The notes beneath the pieces are model-generated. The model was not told the origin of the DNA. It did no database searches and saw nothing but the letters and a program-made list of their open reading frames with translations. Both the position numbers and the translations under genes were made by a program. 64,000 bases of DNA, taken from positions 5,801,263-5,865,262 of the forward strand of contig OZ023180.1 in the NCBI GenBank assembly GCA_963995505.1, in the 5' to 3' direction. Within the stretch, counting starts at the first letter, position 1, and the number at the start of each line of letters is the position of its first letter. The stretch comes from Hypericum androsaemum. Taxonomy: Eukaryota; Streptophyta; Magnoliopsida; Malpighiales; Hypericaceae. Positions 21,500-32,995 of this stretch are shown here, in pieces.

Positions 21500-22365
21500 T
21501 TGGCCAAAGCCGAAATTATCAACTAACCTAAACTAAGGATAAAAGCTTAAAAGCTTGAGAAATATTTGTGATTTGATCTGGTGATGTCCTCTTCCTTACG
21601 CCGAACCTCACTTATATAGAGAAGGAGACTGCCTCTGTCTCGTACCATCTCCTAGTCGAACTCGAAGACCTCAAGATTTATCTCTGCCAATGTTCATCCT
21701 CATCTAATGCCTGACCCAGACTCCCAATGCTTATCATTATCTCAACCTAGAGCAACGTTTATCCTTATCTAACTCAGAGTCCTTCAGCTTTAGGAACTCT
21801 TCCGCATTTAACATCTTCACGCCTCTTAGAGTCTGTGTCTGCTTGCAACGCTTCCAACTCTAGGAATCCGAACGCCCCCGGTCTCCTTAAGCCCTTCAAC
21901 TTCTTCAAGAGTTCTTCTTGAGTTTGGTCTCTTCGTATCTCCTCCCCACATGACTTTCCCTAGAGTCCTCCTAGATGTGGTCATTAAATTACTCTGCCAA
22001 CACCGAACCTGGCATCTGAGTATAGGACCTTAATCTCGACAATCCAAGGCAAGATTTCTTACTTCGACCATCTGAGGTTGAACCTCTCCATCCCGACATT
22101 CGAGGTTGGGATGCCCAATTCGACCATTTGAAGTCGAGGGGCCTAATTCAACCATTCGAGGTCATCTCCTTATATTCGATAATTTTAGGGTAGCTCACAT
22201 TCATTCGACAATTTTGAGAGTAGTCCCTGTTCCATCTTAACTTGAAGATGTTAGGAATAGCTCCCTCTCCATCTTAATTCGATGATCTACCCCTCTTCTT
22301 GGCTAATTCGACGATCCAAGTCTAGCCTTCCTCCATTTCCATGATTTGACAATTTGGACTTGTCC
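21500..22365 (-). mobile_element. Possible LTR region of another retroelement
   Basis: No coding. The stretch has a CTTATATAGAGAAGGAG core, a TATA box on the minus strand near 21615, and many short repeats of ATTCGA(C/T)(A/G)ATT and TCGACCAT(T/C)TGA(A/G)G at 22060-22330. It abuts the gypsy LTR and may have truncated it. Confidence 0.35.
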
Positions 22366-22780
22366 CTTCGGGTCCTACTCCGAAGAAGCACAAGAACCTT
22401 GATCTGAAAGTGAATACGCCACAAACGGTGGTGGATGAACCGTTTGATAAGTGGTTGTTTGTGCAAGGATTGGTCAGCCCGCAAGAACCAAAAGAGAGTA
22501 AAAAACTCACCGATTTTATTAAGCAAAAGTGTCCCCTTTATTCATTTTATGCCTCTATAAATAGGCAAAGTCAAGATACTCCTATTTCGAGTTGAGATAT
22601 GCTCAAAACGAAATTATATAATAGACTTGAACTTTAAAAAATAAAATTATCTCATAAGGGACATACTAGATAGACTATAACTCCTACAAATTCAGAATTA
22701 ACAGACATGTGACTTCCTAGATAGTCTAGAACATCTAAAATGAAATCAACATATAATTAACTTTCTAAACAGCCTTAACA
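22366..22780 (-). repeat. Gypsy LTR, downstream copy (truncated)
   Basis: Matches 28240-28667: TCTGAAAGTGAAT, CCACAAACGGTGGT, AGTGTCCCCTTTAT, CCTCTATAAATAGGCAAA and the end AGGCTTAACA/AGCCTTAACA. On the minus strand it starts TGTTAAGGC at 22780. Its distal end does not match the first 120 bp of the other LTR, so it is truncated or replaced near 22360. Confidence 0.85.
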
Positions 22781-22784
22781 ATAT

Positions 22785-24077
22785 TTATGGGCTTCTTATT
22801 AGCTTATGGGTTATAGGCTTCAACATATTGTCTTGAACCCAAACTTCTTGAATTAAGCCATTAAACTCAACTTGAAACTTCTTGGCTCTTACTCTTGTGA
22901 CAGGACCAATTGGCACCTGAACTTGATTGTTTGGTACCCTATTTGTGGATGTAGCATTCCTATCATTTCCCTCATTTTGAAAAGAATTTGTCCTCAAATC
23001 ATCGCCTACATCAAACTGGCTCAAGTCAGAAACATTGAAAGTTGTGCTTACATTATACTCACCAGGTAAATCAAGTTTGTAAGTGTTATCGTTGATGCGT
23101 TCAAGAACTTAGAAGGGACCATCTCCTTGTGGTAGCAACTTGGAATGTCGCTGCGCTGGAAAACTTTCCTTCCTTATATGCAACCAAACCCAATCACCAG
23201 GTTCAAATACCACCTTATGCCGTCCCTTTTTTGCTTATTTTGCATACTGCTCTGTTCGACGCTCAATGTTCAACCTAGCCTTCTCATGCCGCTGCTTGAC
23301 AAAATCAGCCTTTTTCTTTCCATCTAAGTTAACATACTCAGTCGAAGGCAAAGGGCTTAAATCCAATGGAGTCAAAGGGTTAAATCCATATACAAGTTCA
23401 AACGGTGAGAATTGAGTAGCAGAATGAACATATCGGTTATAAACAAAATCAACATGTGGTAAACAATCTTCCCAAGTTTTAATGTTTTACTTAATGAGTG
23501 CCCTTAACAAAGTAGACAAACTCCTATTCACTACTTCCCTTTGACCATCAGTTTGTGGATGACAAGTAGTAAAAAATAATAGCTTAGTGCCTAACTTATA
23601 CCAGAGAGTCTTCTAAAAATAGCTCAAGAACTTAGTATCTCTATCTGAAATAATCGTTCTAAGCATGCCATGTAGTCTCACGACCTCTCTAAAGAATAAA
23701 TCAGCAACATGAGAAGCATCATCAGTTTTATGATAAGGAATAAAATGTGCCATCTTAGAAAATCTATCCACAATCACAAAAATAGAATCTCTCCCACGTT
23801 TAGTCCTAGGCAGACCTAACACAAAATCCATGGAAATATCAATCCAAGGCTCACTAGCAATAGGTAGAGGGGTATACAAATTGTGGGGCTAAACTTTTGA
23901 CTTAGCTTGCCTACATGTGATGCATCTACCACATATTCGCTCGATGTCACGCTTCATGTGCGGCCAATAGAAGTGTTCCTGCAAAATAGCCAAAGTCTTT
24001 GCAACTCCAAAATGACCCAATAAGCCCCCACCATGGGATTCGTGCACTAACAACTCTCTCAACGAACAATTAGGCAC
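22785..24077 (-). pseudogene. Gypsy integrase and pol tail (broken)
   Basis: Minus-strand frames give the zinc-binding HESHGGGLLGHFGVAKTL... HFYWPHM...C-x2-C (RCITCRQAKSK), then [36 protein letters not shown] with a catalytic Asp, [20 protein letters not shown] with the second Asp, and [20 protein letters not shown] with the catalytic Glu missing from the usual place or hidden in a stop region. GDWVWLHIRKESFP follows. Stops interrupt at 23888-23890, 23612 and elsewhere. The C-terminal tail ends PIGPVTRVRAKKFQVEFNGL. Confidence 0.85.
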
Positions 24078-24098
24078 ACATATCTTATTTTCTCAAAA

Positions 24099-25660
24099 TT
24101 AGAATCCTTCATGTCTAAAGAATTTACCATATGCAATTTTCTCAGAATCTTTGTACAACTCAGAAAAGTCACTATCATCAGCATATAGTTCCTTAATGTG
24201 CTCAAAACCAAGCAATTTTGCATCAAGAGTAGAAATTAATGCATACCTTCGAGAAAGTGCATCAGCAACCACATTTTTCTTACCTTGCTTATATTGAATG
24301 ACATACGAAAATATCTCAATGAACTCCACCCAACGTGCATGCCTCTTGTTTAGCTTGTGCTGACCCTTCAAGTGTTTCAATGACCCGTGGTCAGTGTGAA
24401 TCACGAATTCCTTAGGCCATAGGTATTGTTGCCATGTTTCCAAAGTTTGAACCAATGCGTACAACTCTTTATTATACGTTAGGTAGTTTAGGGCTGCCCC
24501 ACTTAGTTTTTCACTAAAGTAAGCAATTGGTCGTCCTTCTTGCACAAGAACAGTGCCTATACCATCACCTGAAGTATCATATTCAACCTCAAATGCTTTA
24601 GAAGAGTTAGGTAAAGTCAATAAATGTGCATTTGTCAACTTCTCTTTGATTTGCTGAAATGCCTTTTTTTGTTCTTCTCTCCATTAAAATCTGACATTCT
24701 TCTTGATCACTTCAGTAAGTGGTGCGGCTATGCTACTGAAGTCCTTCACAAACCTCCGGTAGAAGCTAGCTAGTCCATGAAAACTCCAAACATTCGCAAC
24801 ACTTGTGGGGCTTACTACTCTTGGATTGCACGTACCTTCCCTTCATTGACATGTATACCTTCATCACTAACAACAAATCCCAAGAACACAAGCTTGTTTG
24901 TACAAAAAGTACACTTCTTAATATTGGAAAATAACTGATCCTTTCTATGTGCATCTAGAACATATTTCAAAAGTACTATATGATCTTCCAAGCTTTTGCT
25001 ATAAATCAGTATATCATCAAAATAAACGATAATAAATCTGCCAATAAATGGACGCAAAAAATGATTCATAATTTTCATAAATGTGCTTGGAGCATTAGAC
25101 AATCCAAAAGGTATGATCATCCATTCATATAAACCATATTTTATTTTAAAGGCAGTTTTTCACTCGTCTCCTTCTTTCATTCTAATATGATGATAACCAC
25201 TTTTCAAATCAATATTATAAAATACACAAGATCCATGCAGCTCATCTAACATATCATCTAAATGAGAAATAGGATGACAATACTTTACCGTGATGTTATT
25301 GATCGCTCGACAATCAATACACATTCTCCATATTCCATCTTTCTTGGGTACAAGTAAAACTAAAACAGGACAAAGTCTCATGCTTTCTCTCACATATCCA
25401 TTCTCCAACAACTCATTTACTTGTTGTCCAAGCTCTTTCGTTTCCTCCGGATTGCTCCTATGGGCTGGTCGATTTGGATCTATAGCTCTTGGAACAAAGT
25501 TAATTTGATGTTCAATTCCTCGGATTGGTGGTAACCCCGGTGGTAATTCTTCGAAAAAGACATCTTTAAACTCCTGCAAAAGAGTAACAACAATATTTGG
25601 CAAAGCATGATCCAATTCGTTAGTGTTTAAAAGTGCCTCTTTGTACCTAAGTACAATCAT
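24099..25660 (-). pseudogene. Gypsy reverse transcriptase and RNase H (broken)
   Basis: Reverse transcriptase motifs are ordered on the minus strand: [59 protein letters not shown] and [15 protein letters not shown] (catalytic YFDD intact). The RNase H part has [39 protein letters not shown] (Glu) and [13 protein letters not shown] (Asp). Stops fall at 25158, 24689 and elsewhere, and a frame change lies near 24800. The usual Asp-Ala-Ser in RNase H reads YDTSGDG. Confidence 0.9.
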
Positions 25661-25679
25661 TGGTGTTTTGAAAAATAAG

Positions 25680-25965
25680 CTTGCTTGATATTACTCACTC
25701 GTGCATAATAACTCTTTTTCAGACCCTCATATTTTCTCTTATTGGACATTTTTCCTCCATCTTTTTTGGCTTCTTTTATTCTTTCACCATCTTTCTTTCC
25801 AATTCCTACTACTTTTCTCTCATTGGCCATTTTTCCTTCCTTCTTTCGGCTTCTTTTTTTCTTTCACTTCTTTTCTTTTGTTCTATTTTTCTTTTTTCAT
25901 CACTTTTCTTTTGTAATTTTAATTGATCTTCAAAGACTTTCTATAGTGTCAATGTTACAAGAGTG
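25680..25965 (-). other. Lysine/glutamate-rich linker between gypsy protease and reverse transcriptase
   Basis: T/C-rich on the plus strand; on the minus strand it encodes charged repeats such as KLQKKSDEKRKIEQKK interrupted by stops. A piece (GGCCATTTTTCC... TTCGGCTTCTTTT) is present twice at 25740-25780 and 25826-25860, so the linker grew by tandem duplication. Plus-strand frames here are an artefact of this composition. Confidence 0.6.
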
Positions 25966-25970
25966 ACAAC

Positions 25971-26300
25971 TCATCGATTGAGTACAAAAGAGTACTTGTT
26001 GGTGAAGTCATCATGCGTCACTCGTCTATCAAACTGCCATGACCTCCCTAGCAACAAGTGTCCAGCTTTCATTGGCACTACATCACATAACACCTTATCT
26101 TCATACTTGCCAATTCGAAATGTCACTAACACTTGCCTTTTCACCCTTATTTTTCCACTATCATTTAGCCAATGTAGCTTGTATAGCCTAGGGTGCTTCT
26201 TCATGAGCAACCCTAATTTTTTCACCATTGTAGTGCTTGCAATATTAGTACAACTACCCCCATCAATAATGACACTACATACATTGTCCTTGACATAGCA
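25971..26300 (-). pseudogene. Gypsy aspartic protease (broken)
   Basis: Minus-strand codons read CSVIIDGGSCTNIASTTMVK KLGL, the retroviral-type protease active-site region with IDGGS in place of the common DSGA/DTGA, followed by VLVTFRIGKYEDKVLCDVVP and HLLLGRSWQFDRRV, a typical gypsy protease end (LLGRPWQ). Confidence 0.8.
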
Positions 26301-26337
26301 CCATGAATGGAAGATATTCTCCTATTGTACAACGTCA

Positions 26338-27471
26338 TCAACTTCTTTTGCCAGCAAGCTCAAAGCTCTCATAGTCACCAAAAGTTAATGAATCAGGAGC
26401 TACAAACTCCTCCTCTGAAATGTCCTCCAATGAGGGCATGCTATCATTATCTGAATCTTTCTTATCGGTCTGGACCTCTCCACTATCTCGCATTACTATG
26501 ATCTGCTTGTTAGGACATTGACTTGCGATGTGCCTTCTTCTTTGACACTTAAAGTACTTAATGTCACGATTCCTGAAAATAGAGGCTTCCATCTTTTGTT
26601 ATGGAGTGCTACTACTACGCTCCATCTTTTGCTCAATTTTGAATGCTGGAGACTTGTCCAACTTCTTTGCATAATTTGGCTTCCAAGAAGAAGCACCAGA
26701 TGTTGCTCGTGAAACACCCACCTTCTTTATTTGTTTCTCCACTTTGATTGCCATATGCACCATATCTTCCAACTCCACATAGTGTTACAACTCCACCTTA
26801 TCTTGAATCGCAGGGTTTAATTCACACAAAAATCTAGCCATAGTGGCTTCTCGATCTTCCTCATTATTGGCTTGAATTATGGCAATCTCTATCTCATTAT
26901 AGTAATCCTCCACACTCATATTCCCTTGTCAAAGTTCTTGTAACTTCTTATACAGCTCCCGATAGTAATGGCTGGGAATAAATCATTTCCTCATCACCAC
27001 TATCATCTCTTCCCATATCTCAATTGGTCGTTCTGAATACCATCTCCTGCTTTTAACAAATTGATCCCACCAAGTAATAGCATAATCAGAAAACTCAGTC
27101 ACAACAAGCTTTACTTTTTTTGCTTCAGAATAGTTGTGGCAATCAAAAATAAATTCAATCTTCTTATCCCACTCGAGGTACCCTTTCGAATCAGACCATC
27201 CTTTAAACGATGGGATCTTCAACTTGATACTTCCTAAGTTGTCATCACCCATATGCCTAACATCTCTAGGATGTCGTTCATTCCTCCAACTAATAATGGC
27301 AAAACCACTATCATCTTCTTCAAACACACCAAAATCCACCTCTTCTCTGCCCCTTCCTACCCTAGGCGGCTCTCTTTCTCCTTGTGCAGTAGAGGCTCTT
27401 TGTGGCTGCCCGGTACGTGAATTTTCCAACTCATCTATTCGCATTTGTAACAGCTCTATTTCTGCCCTCAT
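26338..27471 (-). pseudogene. Gypsy gag (broken)
   Basis: From 27471 the minus strand reads MRAEIELLQMRIDELENS, an acidic linker, then IKLKIPSFKGWSDSKGYLEW and VTEFSDYAITWWDQFVKSRR of the gag core, a stop after 26983, GNMSVEDYYNEIEIAII in another frame, and a zinc knuckle with sequence YFKCQRRRHIASQCPNK. In the knuckle the first Cys of C-x2-C-x4-H-x4-C has become Tyr. The domain order and the lengths fit plant gypsy gag. Confidence 0.85.
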
Positions 27472-28116
27472 TAATTGTCTAAACTGCCCAACAAAGCTTC
27501 CATAAACACCTTTTGATCAGCATTGCATAAAGTACCTTCTCCACTCCTTTCATCATTGTGAGATATATTGCTGCAAGAAAACAAGGTTAGATAAACAATG
27601 GACCTCATCAATTCTCTCCCTCACGTGTTTACACTCAAGGATGTGATGCTCCCAATTCCCTCATGTTTCGCTCAACAATTGGCTCTTATTCACTATAATA
27701 TCCTTATCACTCTTGCCTTTTCCACTCGTTAACTACTCTCTTGGATATGTTAGAACCAATTCAAACATAGTAGATGTCTTTAACAACAAGATCTAATGAA
27801 GCAATGGTTCTTACAGCACGGGAATGATCCAAAATAACAAACTTGCAATACTTCAAAAAAAAAATTTATACGCTTCAACGATTCTTTTATCAGCTTTCCT
27901 TTATTCTTGGACTTATTTTTCTTTTCTTCTGAGTTCTTTTATTTTCTTGGCTGCTGCAACAACCCTTCTTTTCTTTTTTTTAGATTTTTTCTTTTTTTTG
28001 TAACTAAGAAATAATCAGATAATGAACTACTAACTCTCTAATTTGAATACTAACATAAACAAACAAAAATTTAAAGATAGATAGGTCTGAAGTAGAGCCT
28101 AAGCTATGATACCAAC
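27472..28116 (-). other. Gypsy 5' leader and primer-binding site
   Basis: Non-coding leader between gag and LTR. TGATACCAAC at 28108-28116 is the plus-strand image of the tRNA-iMet primer site (GTTGGTATCA on the minus strand), immediately inside the LTR end. T-rich tracts occupy 27900-28005. Confidence 0.75.
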
Positions 28117-28667
28117 TGATGTAAATCTCATTACAAATCCATACAGAAGCTGGATCTTTTACGTTCAGATTAATGGAGATCTCAACCCGTTGTTTACGCC
28201 TCTGCAAGAACCTCGATATTGAACAACCTTGACCTGCTACTGTAGGAAAACAAAACCTTGGTCTGAAAGTGAATATGCCACAAACGGTGGTAGATGAACC
28301 ATTTGATAAGTGGTTATTCGTGCAAGGATTAGTCAGCCCACAAGAACCAAAAGAGAGTAAAAAACTCACAGATTTTATTAAGAAAAAGTGTCCCCTTTAT
28401 TTTGTTTCTACCTCTATAAATAGGCAAAATCAAGAGACTCCTAATTCGAGTTGAGATGTGCTCAAAACGAAATTATATCTTCCTAAATAGACTTGAACTT
28501 TAAAAAATAAAATTATCCCATTAAGGACATCCTAGATAGACTATAACTCCTAAAAATTAGGAATACTCCTAAAATTTTGGAATTAACACATATGTGATTT
28601 CCTAGATAGTCTAGAACATCTAAAAAATGAAATTAATATATAATTAATTTCCTAAATAGGCTTAACA
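28117..28667 (-). repeat. Gypsy LTR, shared central copy
   Basis: 551 bp, starting TGTTAAGCC on the minus strand at 28667 and ending ...CATCA at 28117. A CTCTATAAATAGGC box (28411) may be the promoter. It is flanked on one side by the primer site and on the other by the pol tail of an upstream copy. Confidence 0.85.
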
Positions 28668-28858
28668 GTGTTTATGGGCTTCTTATTAGCTTCTGGGTCA
28701 CCAAAGGGCTTCAACAAATTGGCTTGAGCCCAAACTTCTTAAATTAATCCATTAAACTCAGCTTGAAACTTCTTGGCTCTTGCTCTACTGACTGGTCCAA
28801 TTGGCACCTGAACTTGATCGTTTGGTACCCTCTTTGAGGATGTAGCATTCCTATCACC
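28668..28858 (-). pseudogene. Pol tail of a second gypsy copy
   Basis: Matches 22781-22977: both encode PIGPV(S/T)RxRAKKFQxEFNGLI on the minus strand. Here the Gln after GLI has become a stop. Similarity ends at 28857, where the upstream element is cut off. Confidence 0.8.
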
Positions 28859-29829
28859 CAACTTATGCCACGTGTAGTGAGCCTCCTTCACTTTCCCGAT
28901 TCTATCTCAACTCAATAATGAGGCACTGGAAAACAAGCCTATCCTTAGAATATTAGTGGAAATTCTGCCTCAACTACGGGGCATGAAGAGTGATGTAATA
29001 TTACGGTTGATGCTCCTACATTGACCAAAATTATCCTGGCCGGTGGGCAAGACGTGCATATAGTAAAGAAGATAGATGATGATGAAGTCAAATTTTCACC
29101 TCCTCCTCAACCAAGCAAGAGTACGGTGAAGCAACAACCTAACGTGCCCATTTAACCTTGACCATTAAAGGTTTTAAATTACAAGGAGAGTCTATAAGTC
29201 ACACACCATTTAGGTGGGTGCACACGCATGAAAAAAGATGTGAAAGCATGGCCAAAATTAGCTGAACAACAATAAGAGATGGTCAAAATATGCGTGGGTC
29301 AAGAAGGAGATGCTCATTCGATTGGCCATCGGGCAAGAAGTTCTTCAGAAAAAGAAGTCCTTCAAGTTTTGGTGCCTAATGAAGAACATCGTATGGTATT
29401 TTCGACCGGCTTGATGGTAAATTTTCTACTTATTACAGTCTATCTTTAGCTAGTTATTTGTAGAGTGTAGTTAATTTTTTGCATGTTAAAGGACGGATAC
29501 ATGTCAACACTTTTTCTAGAGTCAAAACATTGACAGATGGAGCAAAAAATTGATTCACGAATTTGTTCAACCATTTCTCGATAAAACAGCCCATATCTTC
29601 TTACTGGAGAATCTGATTGATCCAATTTTAAAAGCTACAGAACGATAAGACACAGATCTACAATTTTGTGGTTATGATTTTTTTTTCAAATTTGGAACAG
29701 AAAGGGATCATAAATAGGTTGAAAGTCATGGCAATGTTGGCACCAGTACAGATGATAATTTTTGTGGCTTATTCGGAAAAAGAGGAGGCGATGAGCTGGA
29801 AGTACGGCTTATGAAATAGGCCAGGGATG
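28859..29829. other. Unidentified repetitive-looking stretch
   Basis: No frame longer than about 30 codons resembles a known protein. Sense-like words suggest decayed retroelement coding, but no domain could be named. Confidence 0.3.
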
Positions 29830-30228
29830 TACAAGATTTTCCTATATTGGATTTTACTCTATTAGGTTTTTCTATATTAGATTTTCCTGTATTGAATTTT
29901 TCTATGTTAGATTTTCCTATTCTATGCGAGGGCTAGGTTAGGAGTCTCTCCCTATATAAGGAGAACTTGGCATAGGCATGAGAACAATCACAAAATAATA
30001 AATCAAACCCTTAACTTCATAGCTTTTATCTTTTATATTTCTCTTTTCTCCTTTCCCTTAATTTCTCAATAAAGTTCTTGCTCTTCTACCTATTATTTTC
30101 TCCTTTGACTATTCAAGTCTTTTTCTTCTATTCTTATTCCCCATCTTCCATCTTTCTCTCTTTTCCGGACCCATTTTGAAGTTTGTTTCGATAATCGACC
30201 AAATTTTTCCCACAACAGTAACTATGAC
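29830..30228 (+). mobile_element. Possible LTR with 16-bp tandem repeats
   Basis: 29838-29925 consists of five to six units of about 16 bp based on (A/T)TTTTCCTATATT(A/G)G. CTATATAAGGAGAA at 29952 would serve as a TATA box and AATAAA-like words follow at 29998 and 30068. The stretch ends ...CACAACAG near 30218, LTR-like, but no partner LTR was seen. Confidence 0.35.
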
Positions 30229-30900
30229 GTAGGAATATATTACGACACACGAGCGACATGCTTATCTAGTTTCTATTAATTGCCAACACTATGAGGCACA
30301 CTTAAAATATATTCATAAAATCAATGGCAGTCGGTTTTTTAGTTTAAATGGTAAATGAGTTAGATTTTTTTTTTACAAATGAAAAATATATTATTAGATA
30401 TTTGATTCTAAATAAGATTCGATTCTAAATATTAGACATTAAAGAAAAAACATTCACAACAAAAGCAGTCACTTGTTTTTTAAGGTAAATTTGTACACAT
30501 AATTACACGTGTCAAAAATTGAACCGTAGACCTAGAGGTGACCAGAAATTGAATTTGAATTTATAATTCGTCAAACAACGCCAAGAAATTAAACTCAGAG
30601 AACAACGCCAAATACAAGAGCCCAGAAAATGTAGGAACTGCTACGCCATTGCCCTGAGGGCCAAAAGTACATCCTGGAGCTGATATTGGGAAGACAACCC
30701 CGACCACAAAATTAGTATGTTATAGATAAAATTAATGACGTGACATTACACATTAGATAATTCAAGTAAGTGAGGTTAATGTGTGTCACTTGATTGTCAA
30801 TCAGGTAAAAATATCTATCACTTCGTAATTTAAATTTTAAAACTACAAAATAGTGGTATATCAAAAGTTAAAATCTCAGGTTAAAAAACCAAGAATTTTT
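30229..30900. other. Gene-free stretch
   Basis: AT-rich. TGATATTGGGAAG at 30681 matches the start of CRP exon 2 over 13 bases only, too short to call a relic. No other partner or coding seen. Confidence 0.3.
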
Positions 30901-31062
30901 TATCAATTTACACATTTACCCACCTAAGGAATCACGGGGACTCCCCTGTACATTGAATTTTTTATCAATCTTATAAACTTGTTATTGTATGTTTTGATGA
31001 TGCACAATCTGAGTATCTGCTGGTGCCCGTATTGATGAATAAACATTGAAATTACTCCTCTT
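30901..31062 (+). pseudogene. EF-hand gene relic lacking its body
   Basis: 30901-30932 (TCAATTTACACATTTACCCA CCTAAGGAA) matches the EF-hand promoter at 9369-9400, and 30970-31055 (ATGTTTTGATGATGCACAAT CTGAGTATCTGCTGGTGCC) matches the EF-hand 3' UTR at 10213-10275. The coding region and most of the promoter between them are missing, so an EF-hand gene was deleted here. Confidence 0.7.
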
Positions 31063-31104
31063 TCAATCTACAATTTCAATGTACATATCCATACAACTCT
31101 CTGT

Positions 31105-31800
31105 AGTTTAGCGACTTGCGAAATACATGACACTCGACCCATATCAATGGTTGGGCATAAACTGAGCCAAAGAATTATCTCAATTAAGTTGCATCACCAT
31201 TAGGAATTTAAATAGAGGATAAGGTCTTATTTTGGTTAGATTTATGCGGAATTTAACTCCGATGCCATGTAAAATTGCATAAGCCGATGAGATTTATTCA
31301 CAGGCTCTCTGCCGAGTAAGAATAGGAATGGCGCTGAAATGCATAATCAACCGTCGCGACACCAGAAATTTTTTGCTATTTGTTTAACTCTTTTATTATA
31401 GTATTAATTTTGGATATTTTAATTTCTTTTGGGAAGCAAATTTATTTATGTGAAAGTACATGCATACATAAGCAGCGAAAATTCAAAAAGTCAAAGATTC
31501 CATTCAAAGAAGCCCAACGGGATCATGCAAAGCCAAAGTTTGCGAACTTGCAAGTGTATAATAAGCTGAATTAGGACTTGTTGTCACCGGAATCAATTGA
31601 AAAGTCAAAAATTCCTAAAAAAACATTTTTCGTAGGATGTCGTTTTCCGTAAAAACAAACAGATAAGTGGAACGGAATCGTACCATAGTGTTCTAGTAAG
31701 TTATTAATTCGAAACTATATTGTACCTACAACGAATCTTGGTTTTTTTTAAATGTCTTTTCTGGAGCATAATAGTTTGTTTATAACGACTACCTCCCGTG
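31105..31800. repeat. Duplicated EF-hand/CRP spacer, second copy
   Basis: Corresponds to 13370-13538 plus 14398-14640 and lacks the LINE found there, so it gives the empty-site state. In both places it follows an EF-hand gene or relic. Confidence 0.65.
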
Positions 31801-32464
31801 GAACTCATATGGCCTCGTCCTCCCCCAATTTGTGAGTCACTTTTTGGTGGTAGGATAGGGGACGGCTAGCCCTTATCTAAAGATAATTTCGGGTCTAAAA
31901 CCCTACTTTTTGTGGCAAATTCTCATATAGTTCTCAAGTTGTTAGGAAAGCTCAATTACCACCAAAAGTATAATAATTTTTCATTAGGTTTTCCATTCCT
32001 GCAGAATTATTCGGTAAATTGAATCAAAAATTTAATTCGTCGAATAATTTAATAAATTGACGAATTTGGATATTTAGATTTTGATTCAATTCATTTAAGG
32101 GCAAAATTGAATCCGAATTGAGATACACTCGAGCCGATTCAAATTCAAATGGAATTAAATTTGAATTGGATTCAATTCATGGTCATTCCTGAGCCCGTCA
32201 ATTTATGCAACATCTTGCTCCATTATGTGAAATGAGTTGTGCAGTCGCTGTAATGAAGCCTTCCTATTTCCTCATCGACGATCATAATACTAAAATCAAA
32301 ATCCTCCAATCTTTTCTGATCTTTCCCCTCCTCTTTCCTCATCGACGCCGCCCTTGACGCTACCATTCAACCTTTTGTAGGCCTTAGTTAAACATTAATT
32401 AATACTACAGGTTTAACTTGAATTTTCCCATGAAGGAACCTTTGTCAATATCAAGTCAAAACAC
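31801..32464. other. Gene-free stretch
   Basis: AT-rich with repeated GAATT/AATTC words at 32040-32190 (for example TTCGTCGAATAATTTAATAAATTGACG). No coding recognised. Confidence 0.3.
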
Positions 32465-32615
32465 AGTACTTATTAGTGTTTGACCTCAATTTCTATTTAA
32501 TTGAGAAATTGACCTTTCAACGATCGAAACTAGTATATATGCACATACTGGGCTTCTCTACTACCCAAAGAAATAAACGCATAAATCTTATTGCTTTCAA
32601 ATAATAGCACAATCG
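32465..32615 (+). promoter_or_regulatory. CRP-C promoter and 5' leader
   Basis: TATATATG at 32534-32541 lies about 80 bp before the ATG. Upstream blocks TGACCTCAATTTCTATTTAA and CTTTCAACGATCGAAAC, and the leader AATAATAGCACAATCG, are shared with CRP-B. Here the TATA box is intact. Confidence 0.6.
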
Positions 32616-32995
32616 ATGGCCTACTTCCGGAGTTTGCTCCTGGCTCTCTGCCTTCTCTTCGCAATTGTTCTCCTAGTTTCGGTTTCAGCCGAAGCTCGTT
32701 CTCCTACAGATGGCACCCAGAAGAGTAAGTGAATTGATGACCTTTGCGGGTTCAGTTTCCTTTCAATTCATATACCTTTCTTGCCATCCCTGTTTAATTT
32801 ATATTTAAAAAGGAGCAGTCATCGTATCATATATATACTTATCTTTTTGAAGGTGATCGTACCATTGATGTTGGGAAGGCTAAGGACGCAGGAGTCGGCC
32901 AAGAGGACGCAATCCATGGGTTTCCTCCATTTCCTAGGCCTACACCAATCCGTTCCTGCCACTTCAGATTTAAGCCATTTTGCTGGTGCTGCTAG
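32616..32995 (+). CDS. CRP-C: small secreted cysteine-rich peptide (two exons)
   Basis: Exon 1 32616-32724, intron 32725-32852 (GTAAGT...TTTTTGAAG), exon 2 32853-32995; the joined product has 83 residues. Residues 1-25 are a signal peptide (MAYFRSLLLALCLLFAIVLL then VSVSA). Next come a polar segment EARSPTDGTQK, the conserved S-DRTIDVGKAKDA block starting exon 2, a Pro-rich stretch FPPFPRPTP and a cysteine tail SCHFRFKPFCWCC. The tail matches the pattern of CRP-B (GCCTRRVHGFCKCC) and CRP-A (SCCLLYYVRGEPICPNCC). Secretion and a processed C-terminal peptide are inferred. The tail resembles the C-terminal cysteine pattern of some plant glycine-rich proteins, but no Gly-rich repeat is present and no function is known to me. 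Splice sites are supported by conservation in the other copies. Confidence 0.7.

Larger units (their letters stand above)
22366..28858 (-). mobile_element. Ty3/gypsy element in a partial tandem arrangement
   Basis: On the minus strand the order is: end of an upstream pol (28858-28668), LTR (28667-28117), primer site TTGGTATCATAGC (about 28116-28103), leader, gag, protease, reverse transcriptase, RNase H, integrase, pol tail (to 22781), LTR (22780-22366). Thus two elements share the central LTR, the product expected from unequal recombination between neighbouring copies. Coding frames contain scattered stops. No chromodomain is seen after the integrase. Confidence 0.85.

Noticed and set aside
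25681..25966. Phe/Ser-rich hydrophobic plus-strand frames that look like membrane proteins
   Set aside because: They are the complement of the Lys/Glu-rich linker of the minus-strand gypsy polyprotein.
30681..30695. TGATATTGGGAAG as another CRP exon 2 relic
   Set aside because: Only 13 bases match and neither the splice site nor the following codons resemble the family.
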